Of a stretch of 64,000 bases of DNA, positions 32,857 to 40,019 are shown in pieces. Below the pieces are notes generated by a model. It did not search any database. It was not told the DNA's origin and saw only the letters and a list, made by a program, of their open reading frames with translations. How positions within the stretch are numbered: the stretch's first letter is position 1; the number at the start of each line of letters is the position of its first letter. Source of the DNA: Lophius americanus (taxonomy: Eukaryota > Chordata > Actinopteri > Lophiiformes > Lophiidae); contig JBBDHG010000011.1 in assembly GCA_037951165.1 (NCBI GenBank), positions 4,429,001 to 4,493,000 on the forward strand, written 5' to 3'. The translations under genes were made by a program, and so were the position numbers.

Positions 32857-35563
32857 GCAGCCTTGTCCAGATGTGTTCTGGTTCCCGGTATTCTCAGAGA
32901 AGGCCTGTGATGAAATAGTTGAGGAGATGGAACACCATGGATCCTGGTCTGGAGGCAAACATCAGGTCAGTACTGTTAGTTCTGCTCCGCAGAGCAGAGC
33001 AGTAGTCGGCACAAAGCGCACACATGCTTTTTCTTATCTTCCCCTGACATGAAAGCGATGAGGAGGAGGTTGGGCGGCTGCTTTAGTCATCAGTATGTCT
33101 ATCTGACTGTCTCTTGTCTTTTTTTCCCGGAGCATTTTTCCCAAACTACACATCTTTCAGAATTTATCTTGGTGTTTTTACAGACCCTCAGCCGCAGATC
33201 CTTCACGATAACTCAAAAACTATATCATAGATCTTTTTCAAATTTTAGAGCCATATAGACCTTAGTGCTAGGAAGAAGTGCTTTGGGGAAAGTTTGGATG
33301 CAGTGTTTGTACACACTAGGAGAGCTTTAGCTCCAAAATTGTTAGGCCATAATTTCTCCAAATTTGTTGCATATGAATCAACTCAAAGAGATCTATCTTG
33401 TAAATATCATATTTTACTCTAGTAGTTCATACTTTACTCACTAGCAGGAGTTTCTCTTAATGAAAAATAATGTTTTCCGGACATAAAAAATATTTCATGG
33501 ATCATTTCAAAGGTTATACCTAAATTCAACTTTGTGCGAGAAAGAACTTGGTACTTTGGGAAAGTTCTGCTGAAAAGTCCAGAGCACATATTTGAATTTT
33601 TTTATTATTCGGTTATTGTTTTTGCTGACCTGTCATCATGGTGTGAGTTTCAGAAGGAGGAAAATGCTGGAGCATCTCGATTCTCCACATGCATTCCTCT
33701 TCAACCGTCTGTTTTAATGTAGACTCTACTGTTTCATGATTTGTTATTCCATTTCTCATGATGCGTAACCAATCAGAGAGTTAGTGTTGATAACAGACAA
33801 GAAGTCATGTTCTCATAAAAACTCTGGGTCGTCAGCGTCAAACACATTTTAAACATAATTTATCAAAATACACTAGTATAAACATATGAAAACACTCCTT
33901 TGTGGATGATACGTTATCTAAATAATGACGCATTTTTCTAAGAGTTACTTGAAAATGGGAATGCAAAGACATAACAGTGAACTAAAACATCTAGTTTTTA
34001 GTCAAACTAGAGACTTTCAAGTTTAGTGTCGTTTAGCAGTGTCGAGTGCAACTTTCTCAATACAGCAGTTATTTTAGCACTAAATAATACCGTCAGAAGT
34101 TTGTCACAATAGGTTTGCATGATTTTCAGTTCTCGTTTTCTAACTTTAAGAAGTAGTTTATTCACTATTCAAAAAGCAATCTTTCAGAAGTTGGGTAATC
34201 AAGCGTTTGCTTTTGGTTTTGACGGTCTGATTAATCAAACCCAGACACAAACAAAGAAGACAAGAGGAAATAATTCCTCATGTTTCCTCATAAAATTTAT
34301 GGTAACAGACATGACTCTGATGGCTGGCTGAGCTCCACTCTTTATTACATTTCAGACCTTTTAGTTTGGGGGTCAAATGTCAGCAAGATGACAGGAAGTA
34401 GACTGATCTTCATCAGCTGCTTTTTGGATTTTTATGTCATACATTCATTCAGACTCAAACAGACAAATAATAGGTGTTTAGGGTGTCAACAAAATGGTCC
34501 TGATGTTGTGTTTTATTTTTGTGGCATCTAATTCATGTGGCTTGTTTTATGTCATTTAAAATGGGTGAGCAACGTGTATTAAAGTTTGCCACGTCTGTCT
34601 GGGAGACGGCTGGATCTGGATGAGTCATTAAAGCCTGTGTGTGCAGCCGGTTGCACAGCCTACGCTTTAAAAAAATAAACGCACATGCACGACCACACGC
34701 AGTCACGGAAGCACCATCGTCATTATCACCTACAAAACTGTGGACGCACGCAGTGAGGATGGTTGGCCATAATCTCACTTCACTGTGATTTATTTCCCCT
34801 CCTTTCTCTCAGGACAAGAGGATCTCCGGCGGCTACGAGACGGTGCCGACGGATGACATTCATATGAAGCAAATCGGCTTTGATAAAGAATGGCTTCACT
34901 TTATCCGAGAGTTCATTTCACCTGTGACATTAAAGATGTTCTCTGGTTACTACACCAAGGTGAGCAGGACCTCATGGAGAAGCTATAGCAGGATATTAAC
35001 GTAATTCTATTTGCTCAAGAGCTAAAAAGGAATAATTATATATTTCATGGAGTCTGTTTTAACATGCACCGACCACAAATTGTATGAAATGTCATATTTG
35101 ACATTAGCTGACATTACCTGTCAGCGATCTTGATGTTCTTCTTCGCTCCTATCGCAGGGCTACGCTGTAATGAACTTCGTGGTGAAGTACACTCCTGAGA
35201 GGCAAGCATACCTGAGGCCCCATCACGACTCGTCCACCTTCACCATCAACATCGCCCTCAATAGCAAAGACACAAACTTTCAGGTGAGGTGGTGATCCAG
35301 TTGATGTTACTCACATAATCTTCCTCGGTTAGCTGTTCCACACTTTCAACGATTCCGATGTGTCAAATCATTTGACTCAAATCCAACCTTCCTTTTTCTC
35401 GCGTCAGGGCGGAGGCTGCCGCTTCCACAGATATAACTGCTCCATTGAATCACCAAGGAAGGGTTGGAGCTTCATGCATCCGGGACGACTGACTCACCTC
35501 CACGAAGGCCTGCCCACCACCAACGGCACCCGCTACATTGCAGTCTCCTTCATCGACCCTTGA
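2471..35563 (+). CDS. Procollagen-lysine,2-oxoglutarate 5-dioxygenase 2 (lysyl hydroxylase 2), 20 coding exons
   Basis: The enzyme hydroxylates collagen lysines in the ER lumen, using Fe(II), 2-oxoglutarate, O2 and ascorbate. The long form acts on telopeptide lysines and sets hydroxyallysine cross-links. Joining the 20 exons gives 756 aa (735 without exon 13A); human is 758/737. The order is signal peptide (about 1-20), glycosyltransferase-like domain (about 35-280), accessory domain (about 280-520) and dioxygenase domain (about 530-756). The iron ligands are H685, D687 and H737, and R747 is the 2-oxoglutarate arginine. There is no KDEL tail, as in the family. The presence of exon 13A, and blocks such as HYNSDLWQIFENPV, fit PLOD2 better than PLOD1 or PLOD3. 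The start ATG at 2471 has G at -3 and +4 and opens a signal peptide. The frame is unbroken, so the gene looks functional. Human PLOD2 loss causes Bruck syndrome type 2. Confidence 0.97.
3203..4310 (-). mobile_element. Tc1-like DNA transposon relic, copy A
   Basis: Read on the minus strand, 3518-3712 matches the C-terminal half of a Tc1-like transposase: a KILVENVRSSFRK-like block, then a degraded catalytic-region segment. The flanks carry the familiar teleost Tc1 features, a GTGTGAAAAAGTGTT end near 3207 and an AATCAGGCCTGGGCGTGTCTAG segment near 4210. Many stops and deletions break the frame, so it is dead. It lies antisense in intron 1. The ends are approximate. Confidence 0.75.
4900..5300 (+). 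repeat. Dispersed repeat R1, copy 2
   Basis: The terminus reads AGGCCTATGCTTTCATCCCC at 4921-4940, followed by ACAGC. It is recognisable against the family end AGGCCTACGCTGTC. Two internal units follow, with CCTCTATTTGAGTTAAATATG near 5032 and CCCCCCTAGTGAGTAGAATA near 5160. The far end has AACAGTTTTTGAG near 5228, also seen in other copies. Confidence 0.65.
8416..8480. repeat. CA microsatellite
   Basis: A (CA)n tract of about 65 bp is interrupted by TA, CG and similar units. It lies in intron 1 and gives a low-complexity His-Thr open frame that should be ignored. Confidence 0.95.
9059..9120. repeat. 62-bp duplicated segment, copy 1
   Basis: It matches 13575-13636 at 59 of 62 positions with no gaps. 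It begins TAGAAGGGATTTATCTCAAT and ends GGGGTCATTGCTGG. A looser match (GGTATGAGCTGGGACTG) occurs near 22073. The family is unknown. Confidence 0.85.
10093..10134. other. Intronic hairpin: 17-bp stem, 8-nt loop
   Basis: The left arm (10093-10109, CAGCAACTCTCCTACTT) pairs with the right arm (10118-10134, AAGTAGGGGAGTTGCTG) across GATTGGTA. One position differs, and it would be a G-U pair in RNA. Flanking A and T runs could extend the stem. It could be a small inverted repeat or a precursor-like RNA fold; nothing shows expression. Confidence 0.7.
11675..11745 (+). mobile_element. Non-LTR retrotransposon 3' tail fragment
   Basis: The segment GATCTGCTGTGGGGACCTCT, followed by AAAGGGAACAGCCCAAGGA and a purine tail, resembles the 3' end of a common teleost LINE. 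In that element this stretch encodes the end of the reverse transcriptase protein and then a GAAGAAGAAG tail. Only the tail is present. Confidence 0.5.
12229..12273. other. Perfect 45-bp palindrome (22-bp arms, 1-nt centre)
   Basis: The left arm, 12229-12250 (starting CTTTAAAAGGGAAGG), is exactly complementary to the right arm, 12252-12273 (ending CTTCCCTTTTAAAG). A single G at 12251 lies between them. It sits in intron 1 and no repeat family is recognised. Confidence 0.95.
13575..13636. repeat. 62-bp duplicated segment, copy 2
   Basis: Second copy of the segment at 9059-9120, in the same orientation and 4.5 kb away, with three substitutions. The sequence on either side differs between the copies, which suggests the end of a mobile repeat or a small segmental duplication. 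Confidence 0.85.
15049..15140 (+). CDS. plod2 exon 2 (residues 35-65)
   Basis: Encodes EKLLVLTVATAETDGFHRFM and on to FFNYTVK, the first strand and helix of the glycosyltransferase-like domain. It holds an N-glycosylation sequon at N61-Y-T. It enters in phase 1 and ends in phase 0 at AAG|gtaaga. Confidence 0.95.
15141..16738 (+). other. plod2 intron 2
   Basis: A 1.6-kb intron. Apart from R1 repeat copy 3 at its 3' side I see no recognisable element. The acceptor is tctgcctcag. Confidence 0.85.
16130..16375 (+). repeat. Dispersed repeat R1, copy 3 (internal units only)
   Basis: About one and a half units are present. Recognisable pieces are CTCCCCCTAATGGGTCAATT near 16261, GACTAAATGTGGACAAAATT near 16306 and CGACCAACGTTTGAGAAGTT near 16327. 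The hairpin terminus is missing. Confidence 0.55.
16739..16875 (+). CDS. plod2 exon 3 (residues 66-110)
   Basis: Encodes VLGMGEVWKGGDVGRSIGGG and on to DQEDLVVLTVD. The GGGQKVRLLKEAM block is typical of the family. With exon 4 it forms the D110-S-Y-D113 motif that binds metal in the glycosyltransferase domain of LH3. It ends in phase 2 at GATAG|gtatgt. Confidence 0.95.
17933..18080 (+). mobile_element. SINE-like repeat, 3' portion
   Basis: It contains CAGGTGTGAATGTGAGAGTG, a degenerate GCTGGGATAGGCTCCAGC-like core (AGGAATTGGCCAGAGCTCC) and the ending GGAAAATGGATGGATA. These match the 3' two-thirds of a tRNA-like repeat that is abundant in teleosts. The tRNA-like head is missing. Confidence 0.7.
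18150..18500 (+). repeat. Dispersed repeat R1, copy 4 (best-preserved terminus)
   Basis: The end (18157-18182) reads CCTTAGCTGTC, GTCCCT, GACAGCAAGG, which is a 6-bp hairpin stem extended by CCTT/AAGG around one bulged A. CCCCGAAAAGCCCCCAATCC follows. Two internal units come next, each with a GATAGATCTCCTC-like block and AAATTTGGACTAA, about 150 bp apart. Confidence 0.7.
18969..18996. other. Perfect 28-bp palindrome
   Basis: The sequence starts AGTGTCTATAGTAT and its second half is the exact reverse complement, with no spacer. It is AT-rich and lies in intron 3. It could form a hairpin or cruciform. Confidence 0.9.
19070..19345 (-). mobile_element. Tc1-like DNA transposon relic, copy B (internally deleted)
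   Basis: The sequence TGTTGGATCGGTCCACACGG near 19188 and the segment 19250-19300 (TTTGCCCATTTTTTCTGCTT, then CTAACACATGAACCTCC) match a widespread teleost Tc1-like element. On the minus strand the second segment includes the transposase start (MGKPKNLNDL). Most of the middle of the transposase gene is missing. It is a different family from copies A and C. Confidence 0.7.
20525..20688 (+). CDS. plod2 exon 4 (residues 111-165)
   Basis: Encodes SYDIIFAGGPEEILKKFQQA and on to KRYLNSG, the core of the glycosyltransferase-like domain. The blocks ANHKVLFAAEGLLWPDKRLADKYP and GKRYLNSGG are close to human PLOD2. It enters in phase 2 and ends in phase 1 at GGAG|gtgggt. Confidence 0.96.
20689..22796 (+). 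other. plod2 intron 4
   Basis: A 2.1-kb intron with no recognised element. A weak relative of the 62-bp duplicated segment lies near 22073. The acceptor is tttactcgcag. Confidence 0.8.
22797..22909 (+). CDS. plod2 exon 5 (residues 166-203)
   Basis: Encodes GIIGYAPYINRVVSQWNLHD and on to QLFYTKIYLDPLQR. It contains the acidic stretch HDNDDDQ, equivalent to the poly-Asp region of the glycosyltransferase domain of LH3. It ends in phase 0 at CGA|gtaagt. The next intron is only 84 bp. Confidence 0.96.
22994..23057 (+). CDS. plod2 exon 6 (residues 204-224)
   Basis: Encodes QTLNMTLDHRCQIFQNLNGA plus V, with a sequon at N207-M-T. This matches the TLDHKCKIFQTLNGAV block of human LH2. It ends in phase 1 at GTTG|gtgaga. 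Confidence 0.95.
23232..23329 (+). CDS. plod2 exon 7 (residues 225-257)
   Basis: Encodes DEVLLKFGQGRVRVRNTAYD and on to VVVHGNVNTK. H251 aligns with the third metal ligand of the LH3 glycosyltransferase domain; from memory human LH2 has Asn here. The usual GNGPTK is GNVNTK in this copy. It ends in phase 0. Confidence 0.95.
23330..25260 (+). other. plod2 intron 7
   Basis: A 1.9-kb intron. A short GT run lies at about 24019-24034. Nothing else is recognised. The acceptor is ctttgacag. Confidence 0.8.
25261..25362 (+). CDS. plod2 exon 8 (residues 258-291)
   Basis: Encodes MYLNYLANYVPNAWNYEHGC and on to LTDLSQQN, the link between the glycosyltransferase and accessory domains. It carries the conserved Cys pair (HGCGHC). 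It is an in-frame 34-codon exon. Confidence 0.95.
25363..27024 (+). other. plod2 intron 8
   Basis: A 1.7-kb intron with only short open frames and no recognised repeat. The acceptor is gtaaacag with a poor pyrimidine tract. Confidence 0.8.
27025..27150 (+). CDS. plod2 exon 9 (residues 292-333)
   Basis: Encodes EYPNVLVGVFIEQPTPFLPE and on to LRLFVHNN, the first part of the accessory domain. The VFIEQPTPFLP block is diagnostic of the PLOD family. The following intron is 87 bp. Confidence 0.96.
27238..27359 (+). CDS. plod2 exon 10 (residues 334-373)
   Basis: Encodes EVYHEKHIQKFWEENRNTFN and on to EEARNMG-type sequence (SQGEARNMGM). It ends in phase 2 at GGCAT|gtatgt. A second GT four bases on (TAT|gtaagc) matches the donor consensus better but would break the frame. 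The frame of exon 11 fixes the first site as the productive one. Confidence 0.93.
27360..28165 (+). other. plod2 intron 10
   Basis: An 806-bp intron with no recognised element. The acceptor is gggttttttttcaacag. Confidence 0.85.
28166..28270 (+). CDS. plod2 exon 11 (residues 374-408)
   Basis: Encodes DLCRKDATCDYYYSIDSDVM and on to TLKVLIEQN. The YYYSIDSD segment is the DxD-like motif of the accessory Rossmann domain (SVDAD in human). It ends in phase 2 at AACAG|gtatgg. Confidence 0.95.
28271..29115 (+). other. plod2 intron 11
   Basis: An 845-bp intron. No repeat or exon was recognised. A CpG-containing patch lies at 29000-29060, close to exon 12. Confidence 0.8.
29116..29241 (+). CDS. plod2 exon 12 (residues 409-450)
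   Basis: Encodes KIIAPLVTRHSKLWSNFWGA and on to DYVDIVQRKR. This is one of the most conserved PLOD blocks (GYYARSEDYVDIVQ). It enters and leaves in phase 2. Confidence 0.96.
29242..29883 (+). other. plod2 intron 12
   Basis: A 642-bp intron with no recognised element. The acceptor is ttgttgtgtctag. Confidence 0.8.
29884..30025 (+). CDS. plod2 exon 13 (residues 451-498)
   Basis: Encodes VGLWNIPYMAHVYLVKGSAL and on to DMAFCRNAREM. It ends in phase 0 at ATG|gtaagt, so exon 13A can be included or skipped without changing the frame. Confidence 0.96.
30627..30689 (+). CDS. plod2 alternative exon 13A (residues 499-519 of the long form)
   Basis: This 63-nt cassette encodes TSHREKDSPTPETF, then HMLRPPK. 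By my recollection of the human exon 13A peptide, 17 of 21 residues are identical. Inclusion gives LH2b, the telopeptide lysyl hydroxylase; skipping gives LH2a. The acceptor is ctttattttag. The donor AAG|gtttcc is weak, as expected for a regulated exon. Confidence 0.93.
30690..30770 (+). promoter_or_regulatory. Putative splicing control elements downstream of exon 13A
   Basis: A U-rich stretch (30698-30723) follows the weak donor and suits TIA1/TIAL1 binding. The RBFOX core GCATG lies at 30765-30769, 76 nt after the exon. More GCATG cores lie upstream at 30141, 30384 and 30426. RBFOX2 and TIA proteins are reported regulators of human exon 13A. The roles here are inferred. Confidence 0.45.
30770..32220 (+). 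other. Rest of plod2 intron 13A
   Basis: No exon was recognised. A (GA)n tract lies at 31424-31440, and 31.8-31.95 kb is C/T-rich. The acceptor before exon 14 is ctcctgtttgctgcag. Confidence 0.8.
31424..31440. repeat. GA microsatellite
   Basis: A short uninterrupted GAGAGA tract in intron 13A. Confidence 0.85.
32221..32334 (+). CDS. plod2 exon 14 (residues 520-557)
   Basis: Encodes GVFMYITNRHDFGRLISTAN and on to SDLWQIFENPV. A sequon N-I-S lies in YNISHYN. DLWQIFENPV supports PLOD2 over PLOD1. The exon is in phase 0 at both ends. Confidence 0.96.
32622..32687 (+). CDS. plod2 exon 15 (residues 558-579)
   Basis: Encodes DWKEKYIHPNYTRIFTENYT then EE. Two sequons (NYT) are present. The donor GAG|gtctgt is unusual for lacking the A at +3 and +4. 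Confidence 0.94.
32816..32855. repeat. GT microsatellite at the exon 16 acceptor
   Basis: Twenty uninterrupted GT units end only 5 nt before exon 16 (TGTGTTGCAG|CC). They take the place of the polypyrimidine tract of intron 15, which is 173 bp long. Confidence 0.97.
32861..32965 (+). CDS. plod2 exon 16 (residues 580-614)
   Basis: Encodes PCPDVFWFPVFSEKACDEIV and on to SWSGGKHQ, the start of the dioxygenase domain. It is 105 nt and phase 0 at both ends, so skipping would remove 35 residues without a frameshift. The donor is CAG|gtcagt. Confidence 0.96.
32966..34812 (+). other. plod2 intron 16
   Basis: A 1.85-kb intron with R1 repeat copy 5 at 33.2-33.5 kb. Nothing else was recognised. The acceptor is cctcctttctctcag. 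Confidence 0.85.
33175..33545 (-). repeat. Dispersed repeat R1, copy 5
   Basis: Inverted relative to copies 1-4. It carries AACTCAAAAACTATATCATA near 33210 (far end), a unit with CAAATTTGTTGCATATGAAT near 33360 and ACTCACTAGCAGGAGTTTCT near 33436. The hairpin terminus is not recognisable. Confidence 0.6.
34813..34959 (+). CDS. plod2 exon 17 (residues 615-663)
   Basis: Encodes DKRISGGYETVPTDDIHMKQ and on to MFSGYYTK. The RISGGY-x-x-VPTDDIHMKQ block holds the residues hit by known human Bruck syndrome substitutions, and they are unchanged here. Confidence 0.97.
35158..35283 (+). CDS. plod2 exon 18 (residues 664-705): HxD iron motif
   Basis: Encodes GYAVMNFVVKYTPERQAYLR then PHHDSSTFTINIALNSKDTNFQ. 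H685 and D687 are the first two Fe(II) ligands of the double-stranded beta-helix. Confidence 0.97.
35408..35563 (+). CDS. plod2 exon 19 (residues 706-756 and stop)
   Basis: Encodes GGGCRFHRYNCSIESPRKGW and on to RYIAVSFIDP, the C terminus. H737 is the third iron ligand and R747 binds 2-oxoglutarate. Sequons NCS and NGT are present. The stop TGA is at 35561-35563. Confidence 0.97.
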   Translation, partial: GGGCRFHRYNCSIESPRKGWSFMHPGRLTHLHEGLPTTNGTRYIAVSFIDP

Positions 35564-35686
35564 ACTCTCCGATCATAAGACTTGCATCGCTTTGCTGTTT
35601 TCTTTCACATTGTTTTCGTCACTTGATTTGTTGTGCCTCAAATGTTTTGCTAATGCTATTCTATTTCAAAGCAATTGCTTTAAAAG

Positions 35687-35692
35687 AATAAA
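35687..35692 (+). promoter_or_regulatory. Candidate plod2 poly(A) signal (AATAAA)
   Basis: First canonical AATAAA after the stop, 124 nt downstream. It would give a 3' UTR of roughly 150 nt. Use of more distal signals cannot be excluded. Confidence 0.6.
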
Positions 35693-35719
35693 TAATTGCG
35701 GTAAAGATTCTCTGTCAAA

Positions 35720-38500
35720 CAGAGTGTAGAGTGTAAAGGCAAGTGGAAAAGGTTATTCACACTTTATTTGCACAAATTAGAAAGAGGTGGCAGGTCGTTT
35801 CACACTCCTTTAACATTTCAGCCATTTCTTTCTCCATTCAGAAACATCATCCTGTCAGGAATGATCATGTTCAGTCATGATTTACAAAATCTCCAATTAA
35901 GTTGTCATGGTAGCTGTCATAATCAGCTTTGCTATCAGTTAGCCTCACCATGCTAGCATGCTATTGTCTGTTGGGTATATATTGTTTTTCAGGTAGAGAC
36001 TTGTCATTTCATAAATGACTATTGGTGCCTTTCAACTATCCATAGTTCTGCAAGGGATTTTAAAGGAATAGTTCTGGGTTTTTGAGGTGGCGTTGTTTGA
36101 CATACATATCCATAGATGTTGGCCGACACTCCTCCAGTTTGGAAAAGCAGCAACAGAACTGGCGAATGAATGAAAGGAACATACTGCTGTGGACAGGGCT
36201 AGGAGTAAATCACATTTTGGTGATAAAAAAATTATATATTGGTCAATTCATCTTGCGCCCAGTCTACCTACTTGGAAAGAAGCCATTCTACTCCAATGCA
36301 TTCTTTATAGCCACCAAACTTTGAAAAAAGGTAAAGAAATAGTAATTTAACCTCACAGATTCTCTTTGTCGGTGTGCCATGTTTGTTTTAACGGCTTAGT
36401 AGGGAATCACCAAAGTCGCAAAATAAGAATATAGAAATAACGTTTTTAGTCTAAGTAGTCTAGAGGCTTTGAAGCGAGCGAATAGGAGAACAAACTTGTG
36501 TTCCCCGTCGGAAAGGTGTGTCTCAAGCAACACAACATGAAGATTTATTTTCATCTAATCTACATTGAAAGGAATATTTTTTTCTGTAGCTAAAATCCAA
36601 CACCACAGCAGTACTTCACTTAACTTCCAACATTGGTATTCCTGCTGTCTCTACAAACTAGTGGCATCCTGATCTATAGTGTATGCATGCGATACACTAT
36701 TTACTTCAACCCCACCTCCTTTAAGTCATTCTTTGGTGGCCTGTAAATGGAGTTGCAGTCGAGCTTCCCTGCCCTGAATTGGCACAGATTTGTGATTCTC
36801 CCAGTGGAAATGAAACAATTTTTTAGATTTAAAAAAGACCACAGAATTGGAAATGAACCCTTTTTAAATGAAATTCATTAGTTTGTTCTGCTACAAAGTT
36901 TTCTTCTCTTTTCATTGGGAATTGGTGACAAGGATTATATCTCCTAAAATCTCACTGCAATCATTTTTTTAATGAAATTAATTATTTTGTTGTACTAGAA
37001 AGTTTTCTTCTTTTTCTTATTGGACATTGGTGACAAAGATATTCTTTCCTAAAACATTCCTGCAATAGTTTCCGAAAGATGTGTGAATGAGTTGTGAACC
37101 AAAAAAAGTTGTTTAACTTATTGTCAAAATTTAATAAAAGTCTTAAAAATTTGATTTTCTTATTTGTTATTCTGATTATTATCTGCACCGTTAAAAAAAC
37201 AAGCAATCATGCATTAAAAGCCCAACATTCTCCTTAATAGACCTTTTTATTCTACAAAAAAAAAAAAAAATCAACAATTCAGATTCCAGATATGCAATAT
37301 ATTGATTCTTCTGGCAGAAGAATCGATACACTCACTTCATGTTCTAGGTTTGTCAAGATATTCTACAGTCAACTTGTCACAGAGACGGTCTGACCAGGAG
37401 TAAAACGCTACAGGGATTTTTGGGGTGTGGTGTGATGATTTCCACCACTGCAAACGTAGCTCAGTTTACTTTAGGAGTCGAGTGTAAACGTGTTAGGAAA
37501 CATGTCCTGATAGGGGCGGTAAGATGGATGACCCAATAGAGGGGGGAGGGGGGGGCTAGGCTGGAATTATCCATTAGAGAGGAGCTGAAAAATTAAGATT
37601 TATCTCAGCACCATTCATTAAATCTGACCCACAGTTGAGTCCTTGAAACAGATAAAAACAAAAAAACAGAGCAGTTTCAAGCCTCTAAATTCTGAAATAG
37701 GATACAATCTCAACCTTGGATCGGAGCTTCACACCTGAACTAAAAATCTAAGGTACGGCCTTGCTATCTGATCTCATTACTTTTAGCACCCACAGCCTGT
37801 GGAGACTTGCCCCCCCCTCTGAGGTCCAGGTTTTTACCCTACAGGGTTGACTTTCTGACTAGGCACACATTTCTGCTCGGTGTGAATCCTGGATGAAGGC
37901 TGAATGTCTGAGTAGCTGTTAGACGACAGAGCTGGAGCGAAGGAGGAGATTTAGGTCAGCATGGGGAAAAGGCTCTCTCCTCCTAAAAGAGGCCTTTGTG
38001 GCTGTCGTTTCACTCGGTCTGCCTTGTGTTCAGACCCTCTGAAAGGTGACATTGATCCCATTCAGACACGCAGGAAACCTGCATACCTGCTGAACTAGCA
38101 GGTTTTCACAGGAATGGCTTCGTCAGGCAGTGGAAACTGAGGAAAAATTTGTAATGCCTGATTTATGTCTGAAGACAGATGGAGAGTAAATCAACCAAGG
38201 TATTTGAAATGCTAAAGCAGGTTGGTTAAATCCCTTTTTCACCTTCGAATTATAAAAGGTAACAAATCCTGAGTGTCTGAATACTTCAGTACACTCTTAC
38301 AGGTACTTCTAGTCATAGGGTCTATAGAGGGGAATAAATATACTGCAAGATGCCCGCTGACAAATAATGATTTAGCCGTTACTGTAGCAAAAAGTTAAAC
38401 AGCACGTTTACTTAACCTTCTTACACGGCCCACGAAGGGGAAAAAGGGAAGAACGTTAATGTTTTTAATGTCACCAAAACGTCTTGATTAAATGCATCCT
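35720..38500. other. Downstream flank, no gene seen
   Basis: Unique AT-rich sequence with no recognised exon. It contains the local tandem duplication at 36867-37078 and a G-rich patch at about 37540-37556. Confidence 0.6.
36867..37078. repeat. Two-copy tandem duplication, about 104-bp unit
   Basis: Unit 1 begins AATGAAATTCATTAGTTTGT and unit 2, at 36971, begins AATGAAATTAATTATTTTGT. Both continue with an AAAGTTTTCTTCT segment and then ATTGGTGACAA. The copies are clearly diverged. Confidence 0.8.
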
Positions 38501-38532
38501 AATACATGAATGATGAGATTAATAAACAAAGT

Positions 38533-38755
38533 TATGTTTCATTTACTCAACACAATGATGTTGAATTTACTAAACACGGTTATGTTTAATTTTCTCATAG
38601 CAGTAATATTGAATTCACTAAACACAGGAATGTTGAATTTACTAAACACAGTAATGTTGAATTTAGCAAACACAGTTATATTGAATTTATTAAACACAGA
38701 ATAATTGAATTTACCAAAAACAGTTATGTTGAATTTACTAAACACAATCATGTAA
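38533..38755. repeat. Minisatellite, 24-bp unit, about nine copies
   Basis: The unit is close to ACACAGTTATGTTGAATTT then ACTAA. The period is a multiple of three and units lack stops, so an 8-residue repeat appears open on both strands (LLNTVMLN forward, KFNITVFS reverse). This is an artefact of the repeat, not a gene. Confidence 0.93.
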
Positions 38756-40000
38756 TCCCAAAAGCTTTCGCCGTTTTTTAAAGCAATTAAACTATTTTGT
38801 TTTAATTGTCAAAGTAATTTAATGCAAATGACATCCATGTTTAATTTCTAACAGTGCACGCTTTCTGGTCCTGGATAAACAGGATTTAAATTACACGTTT
38901 GCTACGATGTAAAATTACAGCTTCACGAGGTCAGCCAGTGTGTGGTCATCGGTTTGAAGGCAATCATGAACAGTTTCCTGTTTCCTATTTTTATTTCACT
39001 GATGTACTATTTACCCAAAAAAGTCCAAAGCACTTATTATTTTGTACCAGCCTTGTGACTTGCTATGTCTAATGATGAAAGTGGAAAATCTTTAAAATAT
39101 ACTACAATACAAACAATCAATTATCCTCTACTCTCTTTTCCTCTTTTCCTCCTTATATCCCATTTGCCTTTGCATTTTCTTGTTATTTTATTTTAATATT
39201 TTAAAATTACGTAATATTGTTTTGCCAATGAAGATATTTCTTTTATGAACAAAGTATGAAGCACTTTCTAAGTTAAACAAAACATCACAATACATCACAT
39301 AACTGTTAGAAGACAAAATTAAAAAAAAGCCAGGTCACACATGTAGACTCAATGTATTACAATTTATTTTCTTCTGTTTTATTTCAATTCAAGTTTTTCC
39401 TTTCCATTCCTAAAAAGACTGGCCACAGGAAAAAACAAAGTGTTTTGACAACTATGGTGAAACATTTGGGGCTTTACTGTGTTTTTCAAATCAAAGACTG
39501 CTAAATTATCATTTGCGGTTTGTTAAATTTAAAGGTGGTAAGCAGCGCCTTGCTTTAGGGAGACCCCCCAACCCTTGTGTACATAAAATAGCCGGCATCC
39601 ATGACAACGAAAAGGACATTTATTAGGTCGGACACAGCATGAATAGGAAGTGGAGTGGAGGTGTGTTGCAAAGCAGCTTTCAGAGGAAGCAGCTAGAGTA
39701 GGCAGGCTGTGGCAGATTAAATAACACATCAGGAATGAGATGAGCCGTCAGCTGCTGTGGGCTGGGCTTTGGACCGGCTGAAGAAGCTGGGGCTACGATC
39801 TGAGTGTAACTGGCATGGCCTAAGCATATTTTTTGTGACTGACTCAAACACCACTGCCTACGTTAATCTGATACTGTCCCCAAATTAAGAACCAAAAACA
39901 CATAAGATACAACTAATACTGCAGTTCTTACAAAGTAAGTTTTAATCAAAATCTTACAAATACACAAAACCAATGAGATAGAGGAATCCCAGACAAAACC
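38756..40000. other. No feature seen
   Basis: AT-rich unique sequence with no exon or recognised repeat. Confidence 0.5.
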
Positions 40001-40019
40001 AACCAAAAGAAGAGCGAGA

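Noticed and set aside
32483..33052. 189-residue open frame across exons 15 and 16
   Set aside because: It reads exon 15 in the wrong frame and runs through the GT repeat. Only its exon 16 part is real coding sequence.
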